Shown here piece by piece: positions 45,881 to 57,608 of a stretch of 64,000 nucleotides of DNA. Position 1 is the first letter of the stretch. Each line of letters begins with the position of its first letter. The notes below the pieces were generated by a model. That model ran no database searches and was not told where the DNA came from. It saw only the letters and a list, made by a program, of their open reading frames with translations. Origin of the DNA: Lepeophtheirus salmonis (taxonomy: Eukaryota; Arthropoda; Copepoda; Siphonostomatoida; Caligidae); contig NC_052138.2 in NCBI RefSeq assembly GCF_016086655.4, positions 14,384,001 to 14,448,000 on the forward strand. The letters run 5' to 3'. Position numbers and translations under genes: made by a program.

Positions 45881-46066
45881 TTTTGACCTTCATGATTGCA
45901 TCGTTCAACACTATCTTTAAAAAAGGACGGACTGATGAGCTTGCTAAGCTTTTATAAATAATACAAACCAGAAACAAGGACTCGATCTATATTTAAAGGA
46001 GTCCCTGTCCTAAAAAAAATCATAGCAAACCCGCGAGTCCACAGACCTTGCTCTCAACACTAATGC

Positions 46067-46965
46067 ATTCATAGGTATATTTTCCTAATGAAACGGATTC
46101 ATAATGAATTTTTAAATACATTAATGATGCATTTAAAAAAATAAAGCTTCCTTTTTCTTGGTGTAATTTGCTCAAATCCCTGGCAAAAATACAACTTTAA
46201 ATACATCAAATAGGAACCACGTAGTTTAACCTTGCATATATTAAGAGAAAGAATATTCAAAATCCAGGAGTTTTTGTTTTTTGAAAGAGGTGCAAGTCAA
46301 GGGTATTATTAATGGGCATATGGATTTGCCATATGAAAATGTTCAAAATGCCACAAAAACAAAACACAATAATGAATATCCAGTCAAATGTCTTCTGCAT
46401 TCATAGCCAACTTGTCTGTTGGTTCAGATAATTTCATATTATAACAATTAGTAGCCAATCACATCCCTATTATTTAGCAAACAGATGTCGTTTAAAAAAA
46501 GCATACATACTTATTAATTTGATATTTGGCGAAGAGGCACTCATACAATAAAAAGAACAAAAACATTTTCTTGTGTGATTCTAACTGATCGGGAAGGAAC
46601 CTGTATATTCACATGTATATACCTAATGTATATCATTAGCAAGATGTTGAAAAATAACTGGTTCAAATTAACCCTTCATAGAACGAAATAAAAACAGACG
46701 TATACTTGGACTACGAGCAGGATCAACAAGTCACAGACGTGACTCTCATCCACAAATGGATAAAGATTAATTTAGTATGTAAAAAAATAAAGGGTTCGAG
46801 TGTTTTTCTAATTCGAATAAACTCGAATTTACTAAACCCACCAAGTCTCTGATTATTAGAACTCGCCCAAAATATATCATTATTTGCAACAAATAGTAAT
46901 AATTAAGTGTTCATTATTTAATAATTGATTCATTTCTTCTTTAATTTTTTTGCTCTTTTTAGTTT
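46067..46965. other. AT-rich non-coding stretch
   Basis: I see no gene. A CATATGGATTTGCCATATG imperfect palindrome lies near 46318-46337. Confidence 0.4.
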
Positions 46966-46969
46966 AATT

Positions 46970-47300
46970 AAAAACCTTGCTTTATAAGTATAGACGATAA
47001 CTCCCCCCACAAATTCTCTGGGTTACTCTCCGTCTATCAAGTGCACACTCACACTTAGTTACCCAATAATTTGATGCTCTCTCCTCAAGAATAAAAGAAT
47101 AATAATAACAGTTTGATGTTTTTTAAATATATATATATATGACGCGATGAGTCAGGGAGTACTTTAGTCACTAGAGCGCTGCATGGCTGAGTTTTAACTA
47201 ACCACACTCTTTGCTAAATTTAATATTGAAGTCACTTTTATTATTTTATATAGTGTACTTCTTTTCTTTTTTAATACAGCTTAAGCTACACACACTCGTT
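46970..47300 (+). repeat. A-family repeat, 3' part
   Basis: TCTGGGTTACTCTCCGTC, GATGCTCTCTCCTCAAGAAT, GACGCGATGAG and CACACTCGTTGTTAAAA are A blocks in order. Confidence 0.55.
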
Positions 47301-48239
47301 GTTAAAAATGAGTCTCCAACTCGAATTTTAAACAGTATAGAGTTCTATAAAATATGAGTTGACCAAAACGCCTGTGAGATTTCATATTGTTTTTTACTCT
47401 ATAGGAACTATTGAACGTCCAACACGACTGGTTCTAGTATTGCAGTAAAACTCCACTGGATTTTAAACGATAGTTATGACTGAAAGCATTATAAAATGTG
47501 AAAAATCCAAGCGCAAAGCAAAATTTATATCACAAGACATTGATGCCACGGAGTAATTTGAATTTTTCGACAGAAATTCGACTTCCTCTTAGTGGTTAAA
47601 GTTTTGAATGGATAGAGAGCGCTCTAGAGGCTATTCTTGTACATCAGACAGTCACTATCTACACAGTCCAAAAATACACTCAAAAATGACTGTCACTGTA
47701 GTTCAAACAAACATAAATACAGATAAACTTTGCTTTATTAAAATAGATTGGGTAGTTGTCATAATTTATAGTACAACGGTTCATATAGCTGTTCAAGCCA
47801 ACTGTAAATAACTAAGCATTGTATGTTCAGAAATTGGAGTAAAACGAATAGGAATCATAAATACACGTGTTCATTTGGAACAGACTAAAATCCTTTATAG
47901 CAAAGCCATCTTGGATTTCCCATTTACATTTCTAGTCCTTGGTTACAATCATACATACATAGAAAAAGGGGAAATGCAAATGACGTAATTAATGTTGTAA
48001 GCCAATGCCTGTCTGTTTCTTCATATCTTACATATTTTTCTTGAATGTGTAATTGCTTTTTTTCACAACATACAGCAAAAAAACAAAAAACAACAACCGC
48101 AACACATATTTGGATATTTTTTTAAGACTTAATTCTGATAACATAGAATAAAAAAAGAGAGGGCCATTAACAAATATATGAACAAAAAATATATTCGTCA
48201 GCAGGACATCCCTCTTTTGACGGGTATTCAATGTAAAAT
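47301..48239. other. AT-rich non-coding stretch
   Basis: A 67-codon plus frame at 47608-47811 lacks a recognised motif. No gene is called. Confidence 0.35.
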
Positions 48240-48385
48240 AAATTATAATACTACTCTAAATACTACATGAAATGGATATAACCGAAGCAAAATTGAAATA
48301 AATACTCAATAAAAATGTGGATCGTCAACATAAAAACAATATTGAACAAAAATCATTTGTTCACTGCATAATTACAAACATACAG
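48240..48385 (-). repeat. G-family repeat, inverted 3' part
   Basis: GTCAACATAAAAACAATATTGAAC is the reverse of the G end (compare 31690-31730). A D element follows at 48386, again at the G/D junction. Confidence 0.5.
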
Positions 48386-48545
48386 CTAATGAGGTTCCAG
48401 TCCTTTTTATTTGGTCCAGTCATTTCTTAGGACGGGTCCTTGAGACTGTCAGGGCTTGGACTTAATAAAAAAAAAAGAAAAAAATACAGTTGAGTGACGT
48501 CATCAAGGACCAAACTTTATAAGTCCTTGCTAGACTCAGAGTAGA
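48386..48545 (+). mobile_element. D-family fragment
   Basis: AGTCCTTTTTATTTGGTCCA, CTTAGGACGGGTCCTTG and GTGACGTCATCAAGGACC are D blocks. The right end runs into an inverted A piece. Confidence 0.5.
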
Positions 48546-48690
48546 ATTGAGGATCGATATCTGAGTAATTCTTGACTATGTCCTTTTTTAATTATTTTTC
48601 TATTATATACTCCAACATTCTTTAATTGGTAAGGGTTATAATGTTGATTTTTGGTTTTATTTTAAATGCTCAAAATGCAATTAACAATTA
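48530..48690 (-). repeat. A-family repeat, inverted
   Basis: AGACTCAGAGTAGAATTGAG and TATAATGTTGATTTTTGGTT are reversed A blocks. Confidence 0.5.
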
Positions 48691-49146
48691 GCAGGACTGG
48701 TAAGGAGTCATCGTTACCTGATACCTATTTTTCTGTATGCTTCTTCCTCCCTATCAATTGAAATCAGAGCCAATGCATGTTTATGAACAACTCTACTCAA
48801 CTTTATGTACCTACTCTCCAAAGTAAGTATTGATTTCCGTGAACATAAATAATGATACTTATAACATCATTTGTATTTAGATAATATTCTATTTTGTGCA
48901 TTAAATACCTGCATTAGAATATTTATAATAATAATAATAATAATCACAAAGTGCCCTATTGAGGAGCATAGTTTATGGGGATATTTTGCATCTACTATTG
49001 TATGAGTATTGTTACATATTATTTATCTACCTACAAAAACCCCTAATCGGATCAGATAGACTCCCATTCAAAAATTGACATCAATTGATCCATGAGGTGC
49101 CATGATTGGGAGGAAGGGTGTGGTAGGAGAGTTGATAATGAATATA
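48691..49146. other. AT-rich non-coding stretch
   Basis: An ATA/AAT microsatellite lies at about 48925-48944. I see no gene. Confidence 0.4.
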
Positions 49147-49670
49147 CGGTCCAAAAATTTGACCCCTTTAATCACACCGTAGATAAATACGAGTTTTCTA
49201 CATAACAAAGATACAAGACATCTTTTCTGAATTATTATTTTTCAACATGGTCTCCTTATACATCTACACACTTCTCCCGTTGATGCTCCCAACTCTGTAG
49301 TCCGTCCAAATAGTAGGTCTCAGCGTTATTCTCTGCGGAATAATTGTTCCCGGAACTCTTTTTGTTTTTGGCTCAATTACTCCGAGTTGGATTAACTTAG
49401 ACGCGTCGAATTTTAACATAATACGCCGTTATATGTCTGTCTTTAAATCTATTAAAAGGTTACATTTTCAAAAAAATAATATTGTCCATTTTCAGAAAAA
49501 CACTCACATCAACTCAACTCAAACGATGGTTACGCCACAACAACTGAGCGTCCAAAATGGTTCAACCTTTGGTGAGTAACTGTCAACAACAGATGGTAGA
49601 TTTATGTGAATAGCTTTTATTTACGAGTGCTGCCATCATTATATTGAGGTCGGAAACTTTTCAGACCACC
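49147..49670 (-). mobile_element. Internally deleted mariner element, minus strand
   Basis: Edges GGTCCAAAAATTTGACCCC (left) and GGTCTGAAAAGTTTCCGACC (right, reverse complement) form imperfect inverted repeats. On the minus strand I read YYLDGLQSW, EHQREKCVDV and GDHVEK-type sequence with a frameshift and a stop, the usual mariner C-terminus, at about 49210-49340. Only short N-proximal material precedes it. The exact ends are uncertain by a few bases. Confidence 0.6.
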
Positions 49671-50129
49671 ATGCTAATAGGTAGTAGATAGTCAATAAAT
49701 CACTCAGGAATTTTTGCACAAAACAAAACAAACAAATCTTATCATAAATTATCTCATCGGTCCTAACTCTTAGATTGAATACATATTTGAACTAGAGGCG
49801 GCTTCGGAACCAAATATCCTTTTAAATAGATTCTTCACATTTTGAGTGCGTGTGGGTTGCGTGGGGTGTAATTATTCAATCATCATTATTATTCTAATTA
49901 TATATGTAGGTATGTAACTCCCAAGTCTCAACCAATACAACATATCCGGTATTGACTGATGACACAGATCTCAAAATAATAAACAGAAAGTGACAACATT
50001 TTTTAGGAGACATAATGTTTGATGTATTATTTAGTTACCTATTAAATACAATTTCTCCCAAATAATCGTACTGCTATGATTATTAGTGGACATAAATAAA
50101 TACAAATCCTTCTAGAAAAAGCACTTTAC
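49671..50129. other. AT-rich non-coding stretch
   Basis: I see no gene in this stretch. Confidence 0.4.
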
Positions 50130-50235
50130 ACTCTGTTCACGAACATCCCTTTTAAAACACAGTTAGGAAACTGGGTAAAAAAGAAACCCCAAAAATAAGA
50201 AGTATAAAATTACATGATAAACAGATAAACGATTA
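50130..50235 (-). repeat. J-family partial copy
   Basis: CAGTTAGGAAACTGGGTAAAAAA and GATAAACAGATAAACG match 25410-25490. Confidence 0.4.
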
Positions 50236-50254
50236 CATTAGGTTGCGTGTATTC

Positions 50255-50390
50255 TATGAAATAAGACGCCGTTATTGTATCACGGAACCTTTTCTCCGAA
50301 AAGAAACAGAAAAAAGGGTCGAAATCATCTGCTAGTCAGCCAAATAATTCATTCACACCAACTCTTAAATGATCCCAGACTATCATTAGT
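50255..50390 (-). repeat. F-family repeat, inverted
   Basis: TTGTATCACGGAACCTTTTC, TCCGAAAAGAAACAGAAAAA and GTCAGCCAAAT are reversed F blocks. A second reversed F end (AGCAGAAAAATCGACAGCAG) lies at about 50870-50945. Confidence 0.6.
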
Positions 50391-50945
50391 TCTATTAATA
50401 TTTAAATCCCTTCATAGTACTTTATTCGATACTATATATAATATTGCTTCGTAATAATTTATTAAAAGCGTAGATATACATACTATATTTTATATTTCTA
50501 TATGGTAGTCAAAATTATTCATAGAAATAATAAAATGACTAATCTAATATAATATAATAATATTAGAGTACGTGTATTTTTGTATGTCCGTCCGCAAATA
50601 AAAACAGATAACCAGGGTATTTATTTCACAAACAGAGACAAATACATACTTTATGCATAAAATAAAAGTTGTTCAGAATTCTGAGTTACATACTAAAAGC
50701 TATGTTTTATTCTGGCCAGACCAGATTCCTGTGCTCTGGAGGACAATATTTTTTTTCTCTCTCATAAATTGATTTTTTTTCATAAAATAAGATCAATTCC
50801 CCGTGTTTCAAAGGTTTTTTAAGGTATGGATTGTAAATCCAAAAGTGTACAAAAAAAAAAAAGAAAGAAAACGGATTTATGGAGAAAAGAAGCAGAAAAA
50901 TCGACAGCAGACAACAAAATATAATGATTATTTTTAATAAGTGAG

Positions 50946-51769
50946 GTAATGTCCTGCCAGATCCGTTATTTTTGTACCGATCTAGATCAAACTTCCATAA
51001 ACGACCGAATTAAGTCTCTCAGACTAGGATTTTCATACCGAAAGTCAACACTAGTAGATGGACATTGTTCTGTCTTACAATGTAAATACATATATCATTC
51101 TGTGCACTTGTATGTACATAAAACATTTCAAATTCACCTTGAGAAGGTCACAAATCCGTGTACATAAATAAATACATTTCTAATTTTTGAGACGGGGGTT
51201 ACTTCTACAAACTTTTGCAAATCAGGAAGTCATACTTTTCACTCCTTTTCTTCTCTACCCTATAGAATTTATAAACAAAATGAAGGATCAAAAGTTCTTG
51301 TATTTTCTAAAAAGAAAAGAAAAAGTTAAAAAGAAGGGAAGAAGAAGACGAAAAAACTCAATTCCCCTAGTTTTGAAAGAAAACTCACTTCCATCTTTGA
51401 ACTTTTAATAAAACTTATCTACATACAAAGAAGAACTTAGATATTATTTCATTATTTTCCCCTATCTACCGAAATAAAATAGAAATTTATTCAAATTTGA
51501 GTTTATCCCCCTTTGACGAATTACATTTGCATATTATTATTATTATACTCTCTGTCTTAGATGTTACAAGATATTTATGTATTATAAGAAAACACACTAT
51601 TTATATAGGATATTATGCACTATGTAGTCTTCGATTTGACTTTACTAAACCTCACAATTTTCTGAAAATAACTACAAGTATCCTAAAACCCTTTTTGGGA
51701 AAAGTCAACTTTACTTAAACTCAAATTACCATCAAGGAATTAAACAAGACAGTAAAATCTACTACAGAG
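50946..51769. other. AT-rich non-coding stretch
   Basis: Several 60-75 codon frames (50949-51167, 51187-51408, 51497-51718) are Lys-, Ile- or Phe-rich without motifs and are not called. Confidence 0.4.
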
Positions 51770-52150
51770 CCTCCTTTTTTATAAAGAGGAGAAACAACCA
51801 CATGATTATAATTGTGAATCCTAAGCCCTTTCTGTTTTGATGACGACTATGTATGAAGTGTACCCTGAGTGTATGATCACATTAATGACGGAGAGTAACT
51901 CGGAAGGGTTATAAGTGTAAGTCCTTGAAAGACTAATCCAAGTGGAATGGAATATTGAAAACGGAGTAATTCCAGCCTATATCCTTACTTGATACGGAGT
52001 AGGACTTGTCTTTATTTCCTTCTTTTCACATTCAAATAAATGAAACAACTAAAAGCTGCTCTCATCTAAACATACTTCAAATTGTCAGGGTTACCATGTT
52101 CATTTTCCGTCTCTTGTTTTCTTTTTACAAACTAAAAAGGGTTACGATTT
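51770..52150 (-). repeat. A-family repeat, inverted, long copy
   Basis: TAATGACGGAGAGTAACTC, AACGGAGTAATTCCAGCC, TTGATACGGAGTAGGA and TTGTCAGGGTTACCATG are reversed A blocks covering both halves of the repeat. Confidence 0.6.
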
Positions 52151-52299
52151 ATAACCATGACATATTATGTGGAAATTTTCAAAAAACTCAAACATTGTGA
52201 ATCGAATCCAAGAGTAATTAAAACCATTCCTTGACAACGTGGCTCAAGTGGTAAGAAGTACAATCTTGAATCAGAGTATTGCACTGATATGCTTTTTTG

Positions 52300-52435
52300 T
52301 AGTACTCTGTAATTCGTTATTTATTCTATCCAGTCTTAGGACAGATCCTATTAGTCCTTGGGAACGGTCCTTAAGACTGTCGGTCCTTCATACTAGAACT
52401 GATTTAAAAAAGAAGTAAGGAAGTTGAGTATTTGA
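52300..52435 (+). repeat. D-family fragment
   Basis: GTTATTTATTCTATCCAGTC, CTTAGGACAGATCC and TTAAGACTGTCGGTCC match D. Terminal repeats are incomplete. Confidence 0.45.
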
Positions 52436-52526
52436 GTTTTGGTATATAGTCGTAATACGAACTCGACGGAATTAAAATTTTTTGAGAGTTAGATCCAACA
52501 CTTTTGGTTATTATATAATATGCATA

Positions 52527-53050
52527 TTAGGTTAAGTAAAAAGTTCTAAGTGTTCTTCGCTATATTCCTTTAGTGAGCATTATCTCACGATTAAAACATT
52601 GAATCAAAAGAAGCTTAAACTATGCTTAAAGGTTAAGCATACAATTTTGAAAAAGTTCATTTACAGTCATTTGTGAGATACAGCGTTCCAAAACGGAAGT
52701 AAAAAAAGAAAGAGAAAATTCGATACATTCTTCAGTATCAGTACAACCAAGGTGAAAAGGCGGAGCAGGCGGCTAAGAAAAATGTGCTCTTTATGTACCA
52801 AATACAATATCGGATGCAACAGTAAAGCGGGGGTTCCAATAATTCCGCTCTGGTAATATCGACGTCGAAGATGTGGATAAAATAATGGAAATCATCGAAT
52901 TGGACAGCCATGTGATCACTTGTTCTATTGCCCAGGAACTAAATGATTTGCTAGAAAACCGTTTGTAACCATCTACATCGGATAATCCTACCAGTTAATT
53001 TTATTTTCATAATAAAGCAAAAAACGATCAGAACTTTTTACATCACCTAT
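52527..53050 (+). mobile_element. Internally deleted mariner element with both ends
   Basis: The left end is TTAGGTTAAGTAAAAAGTTCT. The right end (reverse complement) is ATAGGTGATGTAAAAAGTTCT. Each is flanked by TA. Transposase N-terminus is readable with frameshifts: EKIRYILQYQYNQGEKAEQAA, TISDATVKRGFQ, then SGNIDVEDVDKIMEIIE and VITCSIAQEL (helix-turn-helix region). It stops at about 52968, so the catalytic domain is gone. The length of 524 bp marks a non-autonomous copy. Confidence 0.85.
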
Positions 53051-53619
53051 TACACACACACTTTAAGTGTGTGATGGGGGGAGTTGAATTTCTAGCCATT
53101 TTTATAGTTATAGGTCTTCTTTGATTTCATGTTCATTATTTCATGTTGAATCCATACAATTTATTATGTACATACATACTAACTTTTAATTTCATTTTAA
53201 CGATCATGGAAGAGAGCGAAAAAGAGAAAATCAGTACAGAGATACATAGATATGTATATAAAAATTATATACATACGTAAACATAACATTCAATGTACCG
53301 AACAAAGGCTCATGAAATGTAGTTACTTCGAAAATTAACGAACGAGAAAAAGGAAGAGGGAAAACTCAAAGGAGCGAACTTTTGTAACTCTACAAGATAC
53401 AAGGAAAGACCCTTAAGACACTCAATTATTTGTTGGAAGGAACTAATCAGGGTCCTTTTATCCGGCTTAGCTAGGACACATTTATAATTTGAGCGATTTT
53501 ATAGATGAATTGTTGAGGATCGACGTTCGCTGTGTTTCCGAATTCTGACAATTGTTACAATGACGTCATACGAAGTTTAAAATATTTCATATATTATGAT
53601 GATACATCTTTAACACAAG
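53051..53619. other. AT-rich stretch with a possible M fragment
   Basis: AGATGAATTGTTGAGGATCG and TTACAATGACGTCAT (about 53505-53570) faintly match M. There is no gene. Confidence 0.35.
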
Positions 53620-53850
53620 ACTTATAGTGTATTTTGTTGTTAGCTCTGGGCTTTTCTGCTTCTTTTCTCCTAAATAGTGGCCTGAAAGTTGATGGGTCGA
53701 GTTAATATGAGCTCTTCTCAAGCACAAAAAAATAAACTATCTATAACTGTTGAATAATAATTCCAAAGTTGGGAAGAATTGGTCGGCTATCAACTATCAA
53801 TTTTGTGCCTTTCCAACTATTTATTTTCGTATTATAGGTAATGACGTGAG
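53620..53850 (+). repeat. F-family repeat
   Basis: CTTTTCTGCTTCTTTTCTCC, ATGAGCTCTTCTCAAG and GTTGGGAAGAATTGGTCGGC follow the F order. The 3' end is diverged. Confidence 0.6.
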
Positions 53851-53879
53851 GATGTAATTTTTGTAGAGAGAGAGAAAAA

Positions 53880-53995
53880 AAAAAGTGCAAGGAGAAGGCG
53901 GGAGCAAAGCATATAGTAATACTGAATTAAGACTCTTGTTAATATCACCCACCTGTTATACGAATTATGGAGGAGAAAATGAATTATTGCTTTAA
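53880..53995 (+). repeat. L repeat, copy 2
   Basis: GTGCAAGGAGAAGGCGGGAGC, GACTCTTGTTAATATCA and GGAGGAGAAAATGAATTATT align with 36150-36260. Confidence 0.45.
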
Positions 53996-54283
53996 AGGAC
54001 TAAACCTGCTACAATTGAGATAGTTTAGTGGAGGGAAAATATTATTATGATAATTAAATTCATATATATTTATTTTAAGAGGCATTTTAAAAACAATTTA
54101 CACCCCTGCGAGCAATTCACTAATCAACCAAAAAGAAGAAAAAACACAAAAAACCACTTTTTTCCTGTACTAATTTTAAAAGGTAGTTTTTTCATTACAA
54201 AAATGACATCCAAAGATATGAGGGCAGTGCACTACTCTTGTAACTGATAAGAGAAGGAAACCGACCCACTTTCTGTGATTTAC

Positions 54284-54424
54284 ATGGACAATATCACCCA
54301 TTTAGAGATGGATGATACCGAAACCAAGACGGATATTTTTATTACTTCCTTATTCGTTGTAATAGAGGGAATGCCCTGTCTCAATATTGTATTTATACAG
54401 ACTAAATATGTATGTGGCTTATAA
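54284..54424 (+). CDS. Small unassigned open frame
   Basis: A 46-codon frame (MDNITHLEMDDTETKTDIF...) runs from ATG 54284 to TAA 54424. Its acidic, balanced N-terminal half differs from usual AT-rich translation, but no family, splice partner or promoter is recognised. Chance is a real alternative. Confidence 0.12.
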   Translation: MDNITHLEMDDTETKTDIFITSLFVVIEGMPCLNIVFIQTKYVCGL

Positions 54425-54959
54425 TATCTTTATACTTGTACCGTCCATGGTACTCATCGGAGTTTATATGTGACTAAAATACGTAATGTGTTTAAAGGGA
54501 TATAAAAAAAGGGAGAAGTCAGAGAGAAAAAGAAAGAAAAATTGGTGATGAGTCATTCTCTCTATAAGATTCCATAACAAAAAAATAACAACTACTAAAA
54601 AAGAACACTGAGCCAAAAGTAAGTGAAAACATCGATATCCATCAATTTTCCTATGGTTGTAAATGTACCTATGCACAGAGGTGTATATATATATATGTTT
54701 TTTGTTTTTTTTGTAAAATCATCCTCTTAACAAAATTGATTTCCCTCTAGCACGAAAAATATACTATGAAATCAGTTTCTACATACACCAGCAGAGGTGT
54801 TATGTGAACTCCAGAATTATCCACTCAAAGTGTGTGTTGATTAATAATTATTACAATTAAAAACTGCAAGATTATTGATGTGAGTCGCCTACATATTTAA
54901 TCACTCAACCTTTTCTAATATTATGATTCATACTTTTATGAAGACTGCATGTGGTGGCC

Positions 54960-55345
54960 CTTCAACTCAACACAAAAGCAAGCTAGAATAATTTTCTTTA
55001 AAATTGATTATGGATTATATTGGTATTCATATTAAACCTTTGGGTGTGTCGCAAATTGCATTTAAAAATGGCAAATTTCCCATTAAAGAAAAGGAGATTG
55101 AAGAATTTTATTTGAAAGGGGTCATATCGGAGAAAATATGAGTCTTTTGAGTTAAATAAATGTTTTAAAATATAGTTACAATTCTTGGGTATCTTATTTC
55201 ATCCCAGTAATTTGCATAAAAAGCCTATAAATGACTCAAATATGTATATTTGAAATTAAAAATATATATATAGGGATTTTCTCCTTTACATGATATTGGT
55301 TCAATGTTGTTTTTATGTTGAAATGCACAACACGTTTCTTCTTCT
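54960..55345 (+). repeat. G-family repeat, uninterrupted
   Basis: AAAGCAAGCTAGAATAATTT, ATTTGAAAGGGGTCATATCGG, AAATGACTCAAATATG and TTTTTATGTTGA follow the G order without a D insertion. A TTGATTTCC-TCTAGC-type block at 54740 and 55445 is a separate short duplication. Confidence 0.6.
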
Positions 55346-55997
55346 AAAATTGTAAATATTTAATCGCTAATGTTTTGTCATTTATTTTTGGATTCTATGT
55401 ATTTATTTTGTGTATAACGCGATAAATGGCATATCATCCTTTTACTAAAATTGATTTCCTTCTGGCAAAAAGACATAATATGAAATCACGTACAAACCAA
55501 GATTGATATTTCATGTGTATTTAGATGATCATATTCTAGAAGCTATTATCCATAAATATAAAATATGTTTCGACTTGCTTAGGTCCTTTGGTGTCATAAA
55601 TAACTTAAGTAAAGCGCGTACATATTTTTTGTCATAGACCATATCTACTAAAACATGAAAAAATTCATATTGATTTAAATGCAAATTTATTTTATATTTA
55701 ACTCCTTTAAATTACATTGGTTGACACGGAATAGACAATAGTTCATTGCATTAAGTAGGTACATTGTCACATCTTTAACATCCTCATAAAAATTTAAACA
55801 CATTGTGGTTTAAAACAAAAGTCCATTAAATAAAAACAAAAAGAAGAGAGAGACGGAGGTTTCGTGACAACGAAAAAGTGAACAACATATTAACAAAATA
55901 AATTATTGTAGAAATTTATTTAAATACATTACTAAGTTGGGACTGTTTCTTTAAATAAATCAGCACAGTTAATAAAGTATAAAGTACTTATTTGTGT
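55346..55997. other. AT-rich non-coding stretch
   Basis: On the minus strand, an AATAAA lies at about 55915-55920, downstream of the open frame at 55998, and could be a polyadenylation signal. Nothing else is recognised. Confidence 0.3.
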
Positions 55998-56288
55998 TTA
56001 AGATTTGAAGAACAAACCTTTAGCACATATACAGCAAAAACAATATTCTCTGTTATCTATGCGTGAGTAGTTTAAAACATTGGAGATGAAAATTACGTCG
56101 CTCAAGGGGCTTGCATTGTAAGTAAAACGTAGCAGTTCAACTTTTGACCTATAACTGGACATATTCGCGTTATTATGGAGGCGTCTTGTCTCATTCCTAC
56201 GATTATGTACCTGGGAATCTATGATCCCCCTTCTACCAAATAGATGAGGTGAATAAGCAATGTGCTTAGGTATATTAAGCTTATGCAA
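55998..56288 (-). CDS. Unassigned 96-codon open frame
   Basis: I do not recognise this protein. The frame runs from 56288 to 55998 and contains RRNETRRLHNNANMSSYRS and REYCFCCICAKG, with three cysteines in five residues near the C-terminus. Composition is more balanced than AT-rich noise. A polyadenylation-like AATAAA lies about 75 bp downstream. It sits in the region downstream of the MAST exons on the same strand, so it could be an intronic frame, a separate short transcript, or a transposon relic. I would not treat it as proven. Confidence 0.2.
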   Translation of the reverse strand: MHKLNIPKHIAYSPHLFGRRGIIDSQVHNRRNETRRLHNNANMSSYRSKVELLRFTYNASPLSDVIFISNVLNYSRIDNREYCFCCICAKGLFFKS

Positions 56289-57139
56289 AAAAAAAAAAAA
56301 AAAAATTGGTTCAATATTAAAATAATAGGAAGATGAATCTAAGAGGTTGCGAGATTTGAATTGATTTGAAATTGCAGATAAAGACAGCTAGAGAATTACT
56401 ACTAGGAATACGGAAGAAAAGAGTAATTTAATTGCTATTCTCTCCAAAACATCAAGGCAAAGATATCCATTCCAATTTATATTATTATTTTTGTATTCAA
56501 ATACATATAATATATTTTATTATATGTATTTTGCAATTTGATATCCAGAGCTTTTCAAACAAAACTTAATTATAAATACTATACTGGATCGTGAGGAACA
56601 TAAAAAATTAGTTTGTATATGATTGTATATTATTAAAAAAAAAAAAAATCAAAACTTGAAACTCATCAAAAAAGGTACTCTACCTCTTTTAGAATCAGAT
56701 AATTAACTAATACCTATAGAACGCATATCCCCCCTCACAAATAGACCTGAGTCAGTAAAACAACACTCCTAACCGAAATTATTGGCTTATTTAATGGCAT
56801 TTATTTAATATCTTTTATTTATATTTTTCCATTCCAATCAAATGAGGAAGAACAAAAGAAGGAGTTAGTCATTTGCTACTGTCCTTAGGTTAAACACATG
56901 CCATGGGTAAAAAAAAAAACTCACTCTATTTATAGTCTATAGGTATAAAAAGAAGATTGTTATAGATTAATTAATAATGACTATTGACAGCTCGAATCTG
57001 ACTTTCCCTGAGGAGAGTTTTCATATTATTAAAACAGTGATGTGTACTTTTCAATGAGAGTGTCTTACCCTATACAGAAAATGTTCCAACTTTTTTGTTT
57101 TTTTTAATGATGGTCAAGGAGTATATATGTATATATATC
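56289..57139. other. AT-rich stretch, probably MAST intron
   Basis: No exon-like frame is seen. If the MAST gene continues to lower coordinates this is intronic. Confidence 0.3.
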
Positions 57140-57400
57140 TTCTTTTCTTCTACGCGACAAGGAATAGTCAGACTATTAACACATAGAGAAACAGAGTACT
57201 GTCAGTCATGTTGAAATGAAACCGAAAACAACGATGAAAGTCGTCAAAAATAAAAAAGAGCAATGAGAAGAAAAAAGAGAACTGAAAAGGAAGGGGGAAT
57301 GGTGGAGAACCGAGCTGAGAAGCTGCTACAGTGAAGAAAGGGGGGGGGAGAAAAACTAACACGAAACCTCTCCTTCTTCTAGCTATTATAAGTATGTGGA
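57140..57400 (-). other. Pyrimidine-rich tract (minus strand)
   Basis: Read on the minus strand this is strongly C/T-rich (for example TTTTTCTCCCCCCCCC) with several TAG/CAG acceptor-like ends. ATG at 57210 opens only 13 codons (MTDSTLFLYVLIV). It could be an alternative first exon or intronic pyrimidine tract of the MAST gene. The evidence is weak. Confidence 0.25.
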
Positions 57401-57608
57401 TACTCAGAAATAGGGGGAAAGGTTCCTTCTATCGATGTTGCTCTACATAACATATTATGTATATAAGCCAAACTCTCTGAAAAGAAGAACTTTTTCTGTG
57501 TACCTACGCATTATAACAAAGACAAATATTAAATTATAAAGTCAGAACGGAGCGGTTATATTTGGTTATTGGGGCGGATGAAAAGTATTTAATAAGATAA
57601 TGACTTAC

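Noticed and set aside
57168..57362. 64-codon minus frame rich in Phe, Pro and Leu
   Set aside because: It is a translation of a pyrimidine-rich tract; better explained as intron or UTR sequence.
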